DNA of 64,000 nt from Lachnospiraceae bacterium V9D3004. GTDB taxonomy: Bacteria > Bacillota > Clostridia > Lachnospirales > Lachnospiraceae. Made by a program: the position numbers and the translations under genes. The DNA is taken from NCBI GenBank assembly GCA_000621985.1, contig JHWW01000001.1, forward strand, positions 608,143-672,142. The letters are read 5' to 3'. This document shows positions 1 through 8,915 of the stretch, in pieces. A model generated the notes under the pieces. The model made no database searches. It was given only the letters and a program-made list of their open reading frames with translations, and was not told the origin of the DNA. How positions within the stretch are numbered: the stretch's first letter is position 1; every line of letters begins with the position of its first letter.

Positions 1-33
1 TATGTCAGATAGAGATTTAAGGAGGTGCGAATA

Positions 34-219
34 ATGGCAAAATGTGCAATCTGCGATAAGGGTGCCCACTTCGGAATCAAAGTGAGCCATTCTCATAGAA
101 GAAGTAATCGTATGTGGAAATCGAATATCAAATCAGTTAGAGTTAAAGTTAATGGTGCAACTAAAAGGATGAACGTATGTACTGCATGTCTTCGTTCAGG
201 TAAAGTAGAGAGAGCATAG
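34..219 (+). CDS. rpmB: 50S ribosomal protein L28
   Basis: This 61-residue protein is a structural component of the large ribosomal subunit. It begins MAKCAICDKG and carries two CxxC pairs (CAIC near the N-terminus and CTAC near the C-terminus), the zinc-binding C+ form of L28. The ATG at 34 is chosen because GGAGG at 21-25 sits 8 bases upstream; an upstream in-frame GTG overlaps that site and is unlikely. The gene stands alone and is followed by a strong hairpin terminator at 288-322. Family assignment is secure. Confidence 0.97.
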   Translation: MAKCAICDKGAHFGIKVSHSHRRSNRMWKSNIKSVRVKVNGATKRMNVCTACLRSGKVERA

Positions 220-287
220 TATGTTTAAAGGATCGTGCTACTCCTTTGGTATGATCCGGTGTTGTTGATATTGTTGTTATTGAAAAT

Positions 288-325
288 GTCCGTCATTACA
301 TTATTGGTAATGGCGGACTTTTAAT
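288..325 (+). terminator. Rho-independent terminator after rpmB
   Basis: A 12-bp stem (GTCCGTCATTAC paired with GTAATGGCGGAC, one G-U pair) with a 7-base loop is followed by CTTTTAATT. It ends the rpmB transcript, and its T-tract overlaps the start of the next promoter. Confidence 0.9.
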
Positions 326-353
326 TGCTTTTTGCAGGTGCATGAGTTATACT
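325..353 (+). promoter_or_regulatory. Putative sigma-A promoter for asp23-fakA-recG
   Basis: TTGCTT (325-330) and TATACT (348-353) are separated by 17 bases, immediately downstream of the rpmB terminator and about 40 bases before the next start codon. Confidence 0.6.
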
Positions 354-392
354 AAAAGAGAATATATATAGATCAAGAGGGGGGAACCATAT

Positions 393-752
393 ATGAAGGG
401 CAGGATGAATACCGAAATGGGAAAAATTGTGATTGATACGGACGTGATCGCTAAGTATGCCGGAACGGCAGCAATTGAATGCTTTGGTGTTGTCGGAATG
501 GCTACGGTAAATGTGCGCGACGGGTTTGCCAAGCTTCTTGGAAGAGGCAATCTTAAAAGAGGCGTGGAAGTTACTATTGAAGGTAATATGCTTGACATAG
601 AACTTCATATTATTGTTGCCTATGGTGTGAGCATATCAGCTGTTGCAAGGAATCTTATCGATACGGTAAAGTATAAGATAGAGCATTTTACCGGTATGAA
701 AGTGGCTGATATAATCGTGAGTGTTGAAGGTGTCAAAGTAATCGAGGATTGA
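393..752 (+). CDS. Asp23/Gls24 family envelope stress protein (YloU-like)
   Basis: This 119-residue protein matches the Asp23/Gls24 (DUF322) family: IVIDTDVIAKYAGTAAIECFGVVGM near the N-terminus, then GVEVTIEGNMLDIELHIIVAYG and a C-terminal VSVEGVKV. No signal peptide or membrane segment is seen, so it is cytoplasmic or peripheral. Family members are linked to envelope homeostasis. The purine-rich AGAGGGGGGAA just upstream is the ribosome binding site. It sits directly upstream of the DAK-type kinase gene, the conserved yloU-yloV arrangement of Firmicutes, and is probably co-transcribed with it. Confidence 0.9.
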   Translation: MKGRMNTEMGKIVIDTDVIAKYAGTAAIECFGVVGMATVNVRDGFAKLLGRGNLKRGVEVTIEGNMLDIELHIIVAYGVSISAVARNLIDTVKYKIEHFTGMKVADIIVSVEGVKVIED

Positions 753-778
753 ATTGTTGTTATTGGAGGAATTATTTC

Positions 779-2794
779 ATGAATACTATAGATGCAGTAT
801 TATTTCGGGATCTGTTCATTGCCGGTGTTAAGGCTCTCGAAGCGAAGAAGGAATATGTAAATGAACTGAATGTATTCCCTGTACCTGACGGAGATACCGG
901 TACCAATATGACTATGACGGTCAAGTCGGCAGAGAAGGAAGTGCTCGCACTTACAGATGTAACGATGGAGAATGTGTGTAAGGCTATCTCATCCGGTTCG
1001 CTAAGAGGAGCCAGAGGTAATTCCGGAGTTATACTGTCGCAGCTTCTGAGAGGATTTACAAGAAGTATCAGAGATAATGAGCATATCGAAATTAATGATA
1101 TTGCGGACGGTTTTGTGAAAGCAGTGGAAACCGCTTACAAAGCAGTTATGAAACCTAAAGAGGGCACGATTCTTACGGTTGCCAAGGCAGGAGCGTATAT
1201 AGCATCATATCTTGCTGATTTTGATCTGGATCCCGTTACATATACGGAAACAATCATATCATATATGAGGGAGATCCTTGATAAGACTCCGGAGATGCTT
1301 CCGGTGTTAAAAGAAGCAGGCGTTGTTGATTCTGGCGGAGAAGGTCTCTTGATCGTTCTTGAAGGAGTCAGAGATGAACTTAAGAGCAAACTGCCGGTTG
1401 CTTCAGGTGTTAAGGTTGATCTATCGGGATTTGACAAGGAAGGTTATTCGGATATGCTTCAAGGCAAGGACAAACAATCAAAGAGCTCTGATAAGAAGAA
1501 CCAGGAAAAGAAGAATCAGGACAAGCGATCGGAAGATAAAAAGCATTCTGAGAAGATATTGGGTAATATCAGCAAAATAGCCAAAAAAGTTAAGGGCGGT
1601 GATATAAGTACTGCTGATATCAGATTCAGATATTGTACCGAATTCATAATATTGACTGAGATTGAATTTGACAGGAGCAAAGAAAAGGAATTAAAGATCT
1701 TTTTGGAAGCGATAGGAGATTCGATAGTTGTTGTTGCGGATGATGATATTGTAAAAGTCCATGTTCATACGAATATGCCCGGTATCGCTATCCAGAAAGC
1801 GCTTACATACGGTCAGCTTACCAGCATGAAGATCGATAATATGCAGGAAGAGCATAATGAACGTCTTAAGCTTGATGAAGAAAAGGCAGAGCCGTCAGAG
1901 CCGGAGAAGACACCCGAAGTAGGCAGAGCCGATTCTTCGGATGATGCAGAGGATGAACAGACAGTTGGAGATGATAAAAATGCCGGCGAAGATAATAAAG
2001 ACAATTATGAGAATTATGGCAAAGATATTGAAGGTGACTATACAGGATCGAATGAAGATAGTGAAACTTTTGCATCCGTCGAAGAAGACGAAGGATTCGA
2101 TCAGTATGACAGCGACAACCTGAAACTGCCCCGCAAACCGGTAGGATTCATTACTGTATCGGCCGGCGACGGACTCAGTGATATATTTGCCGGTCTTGGC
2201 GCAGATCTCGTTATCGAGGGCGGACAGACAATGAATCCGAGTACGGAAGATATACTTAATGCCATCGAGAATATTAACGCTGACACGATATTTATACTGC
2301 CAAACAATTCCAATATCATCCTTGCTTCACAACAGGCGGCAAGTCTGGTAGAGGATAAAGAAGTTATCGTGATCCCGTCAAAGACTATACCACAGGGTAT
2401 CATGGCATTGATCAATTATATGGCAAACCGCTCGGTAGAAGATAATGAGAAGATCATGACTGAAGAGATGAAGCGTGTGAAGTCAGGTGCGGTTACATAT
2501 TCCATAAGAGATACGGTCATTCAGGGAATAGATATCAGACAGGGTGATATCATGGGAATAGGCGAATCCAAGATCGTAAATGTCGGAGCGCAGGTTGTGG
2601 CAACGACTGTTGAACTTATCGAGAGTCTTATAGATGAAGGATCTGAACTTGTTTCCATCTATTACGGTTCGGGAACGACCGAGGATGAAGCGAATCTGAT
2701 CGCGGATAACGTAAGCAGAAAATATCCGGATATAGATGTTGAAGTTCATTACGGCGGTCAGCCGGTATATTATTACTATCTGTCGGTAGAATAG
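779..2794 (+). CDS. fakA: DAK2-domain fatty acid kinase subunit A (FakA/YloV)
   Basis: The 671-residue product has the DAK2 (DhaL-like) nucleotide-binding motif FPVPDGDTGTNM at residues 33-44, SLRGARGNSGVILSQLLRG, and VDSGGEGLLIVLEG, then the YloV/FakA C-terminal region. FakA phosphorylates fatty acids presented by DegV-family FakB proteins for phospholipid synthesis. One DegV-like gene lies at 21.1 kb in this window. The ATG at 779 follows TTGGAGGA; an ORF start at 749 would lack a ribosome binding site and overlap asp23. The protein is about 100 residues longer than typical (around 550) because of a Lys/Asp/Glu-rich linker near residues 215-250 and a very acidic one near 365-455. Confidence 0.93.
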   Translation: MNTIDAVLFRDLFIAGVKALEAKKEYVNELNVFPVPDGDTGTNMTMTVKSAEKEVLALTDVTMENVCKAISSGSLRGARGNSGVILSQLLRGFTRSIRDNEHIEINDIADGFVKAVETAYKAVMKPKEGTILTVAKAGAYIASYLADFDLDPVTYTETIISYMREILDKTPEMLPVLKEAGVVDSGGEGLLIVLEGVRDELKSKLPVASGVKVDLSGFDKEGYSDMLQGKDKQSKSSDKKNQEKKNQDKRSEDKKHSEKILGNISKIAKKVKGGDISTADIRFRYCTEFIILTEIEFDRSKEKELKIFLEAIGDSIVVVADDDIVKVHVHTNMPGIAIQKALTYGQLTSMKIDNMQEEHNERLKLDEEKAEPSEPEKTPEVGRADSSDDAEDEQTVGDDKNAGEDNKDNYENYGKDIEGDYTGSNEDSETFASVEEDEGFDQYDSDNLKLPRKPVGFITVSAGDGLSDIFAGLGADLVIEGGQTMNPSTEDILNAIENINADTIFILPNNSNIILASQQAASLVEDKEVIVIPSKTIPQGIMALINYMANRSVEDNEKIMTEEMKRVKSGAVTYSIRDTVIQGIDIRQGDIMGIGESKIVNVGAQVVATTVELIESLIDEGSELVSIYYGSGTTEDEANLIADNVSRKYPDIDVEVHYGGQPVYYYYLSVE

Positions 2795-2807
2795 CATGGA
2801 GGATGCA

Positions 2808-4844
2808 ATGCATTGGGATGATAGTGTTAAGGTTGTTAAGGGTATAGGTGACAAGACAGCGGGATTGCTAGATAAGCTTGGGATATATACCGTAGGCGAT
2901 CTTGTACAGTATTATCCAAGGGATTATGACAGATATAAGGATATCGTCCCGATATCGACCATAAGCCCCGGGCAGGATGTTGTAATTGAAGGAACTCTTG
3001 CAGCAAGACCTTCATCGACTAAGTTAAGGAATCTTACCATTGTGAATGCACGTTTAAAGGATTCTACCGGAAGTATAAAGGTTACATGGTTTAATATGCC
3101 GTTCCTTGCAAGAACTCTTAAGATGGGCACATATTATATAATGAGGGGCAAAGTATCTTATAAAAATGATTCATTTGTTATCGAACAGCCCCGGATGTAT
3201 TCAAAACAGGAGTATTATTCGGGAAGAAACAAACTTCTTCCCATATACAGACTTACTAAAGGAATAAGTAATAATAATATCAGTAAATATATACAGACAG
3301 CAGTTAATACGGTAGATTTTGAGAATGATTATCTCCCGGCAAAGTATTGTCGGGAGAATTCGCTTTATTCGAGGACCAAAGCCATCAGATCCATCCATTA
3401 TCCCGCAGACAGGGATGATGTCATAAAAGCAAGGAAAAGACTTGCATTTGATGAATTCTTCTTGTTTCTTATATCATTACGCCGGCTAAAAGGATTAAAT
3501 ACCAACAGAATAACCACGGATGCATACCGTGATTCCGGAGTATGCGAAAGATTTATAGAGAATCTTCCCTATAAGTTGACCAAAGCGCAGTTAAGAGTCT
3601 GGAATGAGTTAAAAACCGATATGATGTCCGGCTGTGTGATGTCAAGGCTGATACAGGGTGATGTAGGCTCGGGAAAGACGATACTTGCGGCGGTTGCTTT
3701 ATTATTTAATTATGATAACGGTTACCAGGGCGTTATCATGGCGCCGACCGAGGTGCTTGCAAAACAGCATTATGAATCATTTGACAGGTTGTATAAGGAT
3801 ACAGGTATACGTACGGGACTCCTTACGGGCAGTATGACTGTCTCAGCCAAAAGGAAGATGTATGAGGAGATAGCGTGCGGCAATATTGATGTTATTGTCG
3901 GCACACACGCGGTTATACAGGAAAAGGTGATATATAACAGGCTCGGACTTGTAATAACCGACGAACAGCACAGATTCGGCGTCAGACAGCGCGTTGATCT
4001 GGCCGAAAAAGGTGATTCGCCACATACGATAGTGATGAGTGCGACGCCAATCCCAAGGACACTGGCGATGATAATATACGGTGATATGGATATATCCGTT
4101 GTAGACGAGCTTCCTGCGGGAAGGATTCCGATCAAGAACTGTGTTGTGGGAACAAACTACAGGAATGCCGCATATAAGCTTATGGTAAATGAAGTAAGAG
4201 CCGGTAATCAGGTCTATATAATATGTCCTATGATAGAAGACAGTGAGGACAGTGATCTTGAGAGTGTCGAAGGATATGAGAAGAAGCTTTTTAGCGTGAT
4301 GCCCGAAGACATAAGAATATCTATCCTTCACGGGAAAATGTCAGCGTCCGAAAAGAATCGCATAATGGAAGAATATGTTGCAGGGAATATTGATATACTT
4401 ATCTCAACAACTGTAATAGAAGTCGGTATAAATGTTCCGTCGGCAACCGTTATGATGATAGAGAATTCCGAAAGATTCGGACTTGCCGCACTTCATCAGC
4501 TCAGAGGAAGGATCGGAAGGGGTAACAGACAGAGTTATTGTGTGTTCATGCACGGAGATACGGGCGAGGAGAATATAAAAAGACTTGAAGTGCTGAATCA
4601 TTCCAATGACGGATTTCATATTGCTTCCGAAGATCTTAAGCTTCGCGGTCCCGGTGATCTGTTCGGAATAATGCAAAGCGGAGAACTGGTATTCAGATAC
4701 GCAGACATATACAGCGACTCCGATGTGCTGATGCTTGCCAATGATATGGTAAAGAGCATGGATATGGATAAAGTGAATGAACTTATGGAAACGTACTCCT
4801 ATCTGAACAGATACCGTATCGGCGATGAAAATGTGGGACTTTAG
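2808..4844 (+). CDS. recG: ATP-dependent DNA helicase RecG
   Basis: RecG remodels stalled replication forks and branched recombination intermediates. The 678-residue protein has the N-terminal wedge (OB-fold) region, Walker A GDVGSGKT, DEQH box (TDEQHRFG), SATPIPRTL, TTVIEVGINVP and QLRGRIGR helicase motifs. Start chosen at ATG 2808 because GGAGG at 2798-2802 precedes it by 5 bases; the in-frame ATG at 2796 overlaps that site. The gene begins 13 bases after fakA ends and probably belongs to the same transcript. Length and motifs are normal. Confidence 0.96.
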   Translation: MHWDDSVKVVKGIGDKTAGLLDKLGIYTVGDLVQYYPRDYDRYKDIVPISTISPGQDVVIEGTLAARPSSTKLRNLTIVNARLKDSTGSIKVTWFNMPFLARTLKMGTYYIMRGKVSYKNDSFVIEQPRMYSKQEYYSGRNKLLPIYRLTKGISNNNISKYIQTAVNTVDFENDYLPAKYCRENSLYSRTKAIRSIHYPADRDDVIKARKRLAFDEFFLFLISLRRLKGLNTNRITTDAYRDSGVCERFIENLPYKLTKAQLRVWNELKTDMMSGCVMSRLIQGDVGSGKTILAAVALLFNYDNGYQGVIMAPTEVLAKQHYESFDRLYKDTGIRTGLLTGSMTVSAKRKMYEEIACGNIDVIVGTHAVIQEKVIYNRLGLVITDEQHRFGVRQRVDLAEKGDSPHTIVMSATPIPRTLAMIIYGDMDISVVDELPAGRIPIKNCVVGTNYRNAAYKLMVNEVRAGNQVYIICPMIEDSEDSDLESVEGYEKKLFSVMPEDIRISILHGKMSASEKNRIMEEYVAGNIDILISTTVIEVGINVPSATVMMIENSERFGLAALHQLRGRIGRGNRQSYCVFMHGDTGEENIKRLEVLNHSNDGFHIASEDLKLRGPGDLFGIMQSGELVFRYADIYSDSDVLMLANDMVKSMDMDKVNELMETYSYLNRYRIGDENVGL

Positions 4845-4869
4845 AATGTTTAAAGGGTAAAAAATAAGA

Positions 4870-4951
4870 TGCCGGTGGCCGGACTCGAACCGGCACGAAT
4901 CGCTTCGCATGATTTTGAGTCATGTGCGTCTACCAATTCCGCCACACCGGC
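4870..4951 (-). tRNA. tRNA-Leu (anticodon CAA)
   Basis: Read on the reverse strand the gene runs from GCCGGTG to CACCGGCA. It has a 7-bp acceptor stem, a D-arm with AATTGGTAGACGC, an anticodon loop CTCAAAA giving CAA, a class II variable arm (TGCGAAGCGATTCGT) and the T-arm GCCGGTTCGAGTCCGGC. No CCA is encoded (the discriminator A is followed by TCTTATT), so CCA must be added after transcription. It lies antisense between recG and polA, with no attached integrase. Confidence 0.97.
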
Positions 4952-5020
4952 ATGCAACATTAGGATTATAGCATAATAATCTGAAATATGCAATAAGAAG
5001 ATAGAAAGAGAAGGGTGATC

Positions 5021-7894
5021 ATGAAGAAGATATTATTGATGGACGGACACAGTATTCTTAACAGGGCATTTTACGGGGTGCCGGAGCTTACCAACAGTAA
5101 GGGATTGCACACTAATGCGGTATACGGGTTTCTTAACATATTGTTTAAGGAGATGGATGAGGAGAAGCCTGATATTATCACGGTGGCTTTTGATGTTAAG
5201 GCACCAACTTTCAGACATGAGAGATATAAGGAATATAAGGGGACGAGAAAGCCCATGCCGGCAGAGCTTCATGAGCAGGTGCCTGTTATTAAAGAAGTGC
5301 TTAAGAGCATGAATATAAATGTTATTGAGAGACCGGGATATGAGGCCGACGATATACTCGGAACGATAGCCGGGATGGCCGAGAGAGCAGGTTTTGAAGT
5401 TGTTATAGTATCCGGTGACAGGGATCTTCTTCAGCTTGTGACGGATAAGGTGACATTAAGGATACCAAAGACGAAAGGCGGAAGAACTGTAGTTGAGGAT
5501 TATACACCTGACAAGGTAAAGGAGGTATACAGTCTTACGCCTGCACAGATTATAGATCTTAAGGGACTCATGGGTGATTCTTCCGATAATATACCGGGAC
5601 TTCCCGGTGTTGGTGAGAAGACGGCCACCAAACTATTGCTTCAATACGGAACAGTCGAGGAAGTTCTTGCCCATGCAGAGGAGATTACGCCAAATAAGGC
5701 AAGGAATGCTGTTATGGAGCATGGAGAACTTGCCACATTAAGTAAGGAACTGGCAACGATCAAGACGGATTGTGAGCTTGATTACAGTCTTGATGAATGC
5801 GATATAAATGACATGTTCAATGAGAATGCATACATTTTGTTAAAGGATCTTGAATTCAAGAGTCTGCTTGAAAGATTCAGGGAAGGAAGCAAAACTTCGA
5901 CAGATATTCAGACAGGATATGATATTATATCGGATATTAACAAGATAAGAGAGCGTCTTGATGCCATGATCGAAGACTGCAGCAGAGAGTCAGATCCGGT
6001 CATATCGTTCAGAATGTTGAATAATCATGCTGTAGTATGGACATGGAACAAAGACAAAGATGCGTTGGTCACGGTTGCGGGAATTGATAATCCGTTCGCT
6101 GATAATCCCTTTGTTTCCGATGTTTGTGGGGAGAGTCCGTTTGATTGTGATGATGAAAATGATGATTCCGATAAAATAACTACAGCAGTAGAATCACTTG
6201 GGGCCGCCCATGATGAGAGGCTGAATAATGGCCTGAACAGGTACATGAATACGATCAGATCATATCTGAATAAGATAAATGAGAATTATATTTCTCTTGT
6301 AATGCATAATGTAAAACAAAACCTTTATTTAATAAATTTTGATGGTTTAGGTGCTGATAATAGCATATTTAATCATGATTATACAGAAAATGATGATATG
6401 AGATGCGATAATGCTTTGGATCGTACGGATAATCTCCATGATATAGGCATTATGGCATACCTTCTTAATCCTCTTAAGGATTCTTATGATGCGGATGATA
6501 TAGCGAGAGATTATCTGGGAATTCAGATACAATCTTATTCGGAACGTTTCGGTAAGAAAAAGCCGGAACAGGTGATAGAGGAAAACCCTGAAGATATGTA
6601 TGAATTCGCAGTTACGCAGAACAGAGTCGTATGGGAGGCATTTCCCGCAGTTTGTGAAGAGATAAAAAAGGCAGGAATGGAGGATCTGTATCGTAACATA
6701 GAGATGCCTCTTATATTTACACTGTATAATATGGAAAATACAGGCATAAAAGCCAACAAGACTGCTCTTAAAGAATACGGTGACAGTCTTGTGAGCAGGA
6801 TAAGCGAGCTGGAAGAACTGATATACGGATATGCGGGTGAGAGCTTCAATATTAATTCGCCAAAGCAGCTGGGTGTCATATTATTTGAAAAGATGAAGCT
6901 TCCATATGGAAAGAAGACCAAGACAGGATATTCGACTTCGGCAGATGTACTTGACAAGTTGAGGTTTGAAGACCCGATCGTTCCGGCAGTGCTTGAATAC
7001 AGACAGCTTACCAAGCTTAAATCAACATATGCGGACGGACTTGCCGGATATATTGCGGAAGACGGAAGGATACACGGTCATTTTAACCAGACTATAACGG
7101 CAACGGGAAGAATAAGCAGTACGGAGCCTAATCTTCAGAACATTCCGATAAGAATTGAGCTTGGCAGGCAGATAAGGAAAGTATTCGTACCGAGAGAAGG
7201 ATGTATATTCCTTGATGCGGATTATTCACAGATAGAGCTGAGAGTTCTTGCTCATATGTCCGGTGATGAGAGCTTGATAGAAGCATATAATGAAGGAAAA
7301 GACATTCACACAATAACTGCAGCCAAGGTATTTCATGTGGAACCGGGAGAAGTAACTCCGGATCTTAGGCGTAAGGCAAAGGCTGTCAACTTTGGGATTG
7401 TATATGGGATCAGTTCCTTCGGACTCGGACAGGACCTTGGGATCGGAAGGAAAGAGGCGGAAGAATATATTAAGAGATATTTTGAGACATATCCGGGGAT
7501 CAAGCAGTTCCTTGATGATCTTGTAAAGGATGCCAAAGAAACCGGTTACAGCTATACCATGTTCGGAAGAAGGAGACCGGTTCCTGAGCTTAAGTCAGGT
7601 AATTTCATGCAGCGCTCATTCGGTGAGAGAGTTGCGATGAACGCACCTATTCAGGGAACGGCCGCCGACATTATCAAGATTGCCATGATAAATGTAGAGA
7701 AAAAGCTTAAAGAGGAAGGACTAAGCACAAAAATGATCCTTCAGGTGCATGATGAACTGCTTCTTGAAGTTCCTCTTGAAGAAGAAGAGAAGGCTGCAAG
7801 GATCCTTCGTGACGAGATGATGAATGCCGCCGATATGAAGGTGAAGCTTCTTGCAGAGGTGGCCAGAGGAAATGACTGGTATGAGGCCAAGTGA
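5021..7894 (+). CDS. polA: DNA polymerase I
   Basis: Pol I fills gaps during Okazaki fragment maturation and repair. The 957-residue protein has an N-terminal 5' nuclease domain (KEYKGTRKPMP; VSGDRDLLQLV; GLMGDSSDNIPG), a central region without the acidic proofreading motifs, and a family A polymerase domain (STEPNLQNIPIR; DADYSQIELRVLAHMSGD; RRKAKAVNFGIVYGIS; LQVHDELLLEVP). It is somewhat longer than usual because the central inactive exonuclease region contains acidic low-complexity sequence (around residues 360-400 and 455-480). The ATG at 5021 follows GAAGGGTG; an in-frame GTG at 5015 is part of that site. Confidence 0.97.
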   Translation: MKKILLMDGHSILNRAFYGVPELTNSKGLHTNAVYGFLNILFKEMDEEKPDIITVAFDVKAPTFRHERYKEYKGTRKPMPAELHEQVPVIKEVLKSMNINVIERPGYEADDILGTIAGMAERAGFEVVIVSGDRDLLQLVTDKVTLRIPKTKGGRTVVEDYTPDKVKEVYSLTPAQIIDLKGLMGDSSDNIPGLPGVGEKTATKLLLQYGTVEEVLAHAEEITPNKARNAVMEHGELATLSKELATIKTDCELDYSLDECDINDMFNENAYILLKDLEFKSLLERFREGSKTSTDIQTGYDIISDINKIRERLDAMIEDCSRESDPVISFRMLNNHAVVWTWNKDKDALVTVAGIDNPFADNPFVSDVCGESPFDCDDENDDSDKITTAVESLGAAHDERLNNGLNRYMNTIRSYLNKINENYISLVMHNVKQNLYLINFDGLGADNSIFNHDYTENDDMRCDNALDRTDNLHDIGIMAYLLNPLKDSYDADDIARDYLGIQIQSYSERFGKKKPEQVIEENPEDMYEFAVTQNRVVWEAFPAVCEEIKKAGMEDLYRNIEMPLIFTLYNMENTGIKANKTALKEYGDSLVSRISELEELIYGYAGESFNINSPKQLGVILFEKMKLPYGKKTKTGYSTSADVLDKLRFEDPIVPAVLEYRQLTKLKSTYADGLAGYIAEDGRIHGHFNQTITATGRISSTEPNLQNIPIRIELGRQIRKVFVPREGCIFLDADYSQIELRVLAHMSGDESLIEAYNEGKDIHTITAAKVFHVEPGEVTPDLRRKAKAVNFGIVYGISSFGLGQDLGIGRKEAEEYIKRYFETYPGIKQFLDDLVKDAKETGYSYTMFGRRRPVPELKSGNFMQRSFGERVAMNAPIQGTAADIIKIAMINVEKKLKEEGLSTKMILQVHDELLLEVPLEEEEKAARILRDEMMNAADMKVKLLAEVARGNDWYEAK

Positions 7895-7901
7895 GTACGC
7901 A

Positions 7902-7989
7902 GGCAAGTACGCATGCAGATATGAATCACTTAGGAAGATGCAGATCCGGTGAAAGAACGGAGCGGGCAAGTATGCATGCGGATATGAAT
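7902..7989. repeat. Pair of 25-bp direct repeats between polA and coaE
   Basis: Copies at 7902-7926 and 7965-7989 share GGCAAGTAYGCATGCRGATATGAAT with two differences, 63 bases apart. They fill most of the 123-bp polA-coaE spacer. No function is apparent. Confidence 0.7.
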
Positions 7990-8017
7990 ATGATAAGACA
8001 CGGAAGGTTGTGAAGTT

Positions 8018-8800
8018 ATGATAGTTATCGGTCTGACCGGTGGTATAGGAAGCGGTAAGAGTACTGTCCTTCAGATTATGAGGGAAGATTATTCGGTTCA
8101 TACACTTCTTGCTGATGATATAGGAAAGAAGGCATTTGAAGTTGGGACGGATACATATAATATGATGGTAAGATCTTTCGGCGAAGATATTCTAACCGGA
8201 GAGAAGACCATAGATAAGTCGAAACTCGCTTCCATCATTCTGAATGATGATAAGAAGCTTAAGATACAGAACGAAATAGTGCATCCTTACGTTACAAAAG
8301 AAATTAAATCAGAATTAAACAAATTAAGAGGCTTTGAAATTGTGGCTGAAAATCATGATTTTGCGAGTGATAATTCTGTAGATGGGGGACATCATGAAGC
8401 ATCTGCAACAGACATGGGAGGTCATTTGCAGGATGCCGACACACAACGTGCCGAATACCGCCGTGCCGAATGCTGCCATGACGCATATCGGGATTGTCAG
8501 GCATTCACCCCGACACATCTTCCGGTTATCGTTGCAGTTGAATCTGCCATCCTGTATGAAGCGGGCTGTGATTCACTGTGTGATGAGGTATGGGTTGTTA
8601 CAGCCACGGATGAGACCAGAATCAGCAGACTCGCTGATAATCGCGGATATTCAAAAGAACTCAGTCAGTCATTTATGTCAAGACAGATGAGCGAAGAGGA
8701 ATATATAAAAAAAGCTGACAAAGTAATATATAACAACGGTTCTGTGGAATCTCTTCGGAAGCAGCTTGCGATTCTTATGGCGAAGATCACTCTTAAGTAG
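8018..8800 (+). CDS. coaE: Dephospho-CoA kinase with an internal insertion
   Basis: CoaE phosphorylates the 3'-hydroxyl of dephospho-CoA in the last step of coenzyme A synthesis. The P-loop GLTGGIGSGKST is at residues 5-16, followed by LLADDIGKKAFE and, late in the protein, IVAVESAILYEAGCDSLCDEVWVVTA and QMSEEEYIKKADKVIYNNG, all family hallmarks. At 260 residues it is about 60 longer than usual. The extra length is a hydrophilic His/Ala/Arg-rich segment at about 104-168, placed before the strand ending in the substrate-binding ESAILYE. The frame is open throughout, so the insertion appears translated rather than a frameshift. Confidence 0.93.
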   Translation: MIVIGLTGGIGSGKSTVLQIMREDYSVHTLLADDIGKKAFEVGTDTYNMMVRSFGEDILTGEKTIDKSKLASIILNDDKKLKIQNEIVHPYVTKEIKSELNKLRGFEIVAENHDFASDNSVDGGHHEASATDMGGHLQDADTQRAEYRRAECCHDAYRDCQAFTPTHLPVIVAVESAILYEAGCDSLCDEVWVVTATDETRISRLADNRGYSKELSQSFMSRQMSEEEYIKKADKVIYNNGSVESLRKQLAILMAKITLK

Positions 8801-8915
8801 GTACACATTCTCTGTCAAAAAAATGCTAGTACATCGTAAATAAATCATCTGACACATTCACTTGCCTGATTGTACATATGTTGCTTCACCCTCATTCGGC
8901 AATGTTCACGGTTCA

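Noticed and set aside
4870..4951. Integration site of a mobile element at tRNA-Leu
   Set aside because: No integrase, no duplicated tRNA 3' end and only core genes on both sides.
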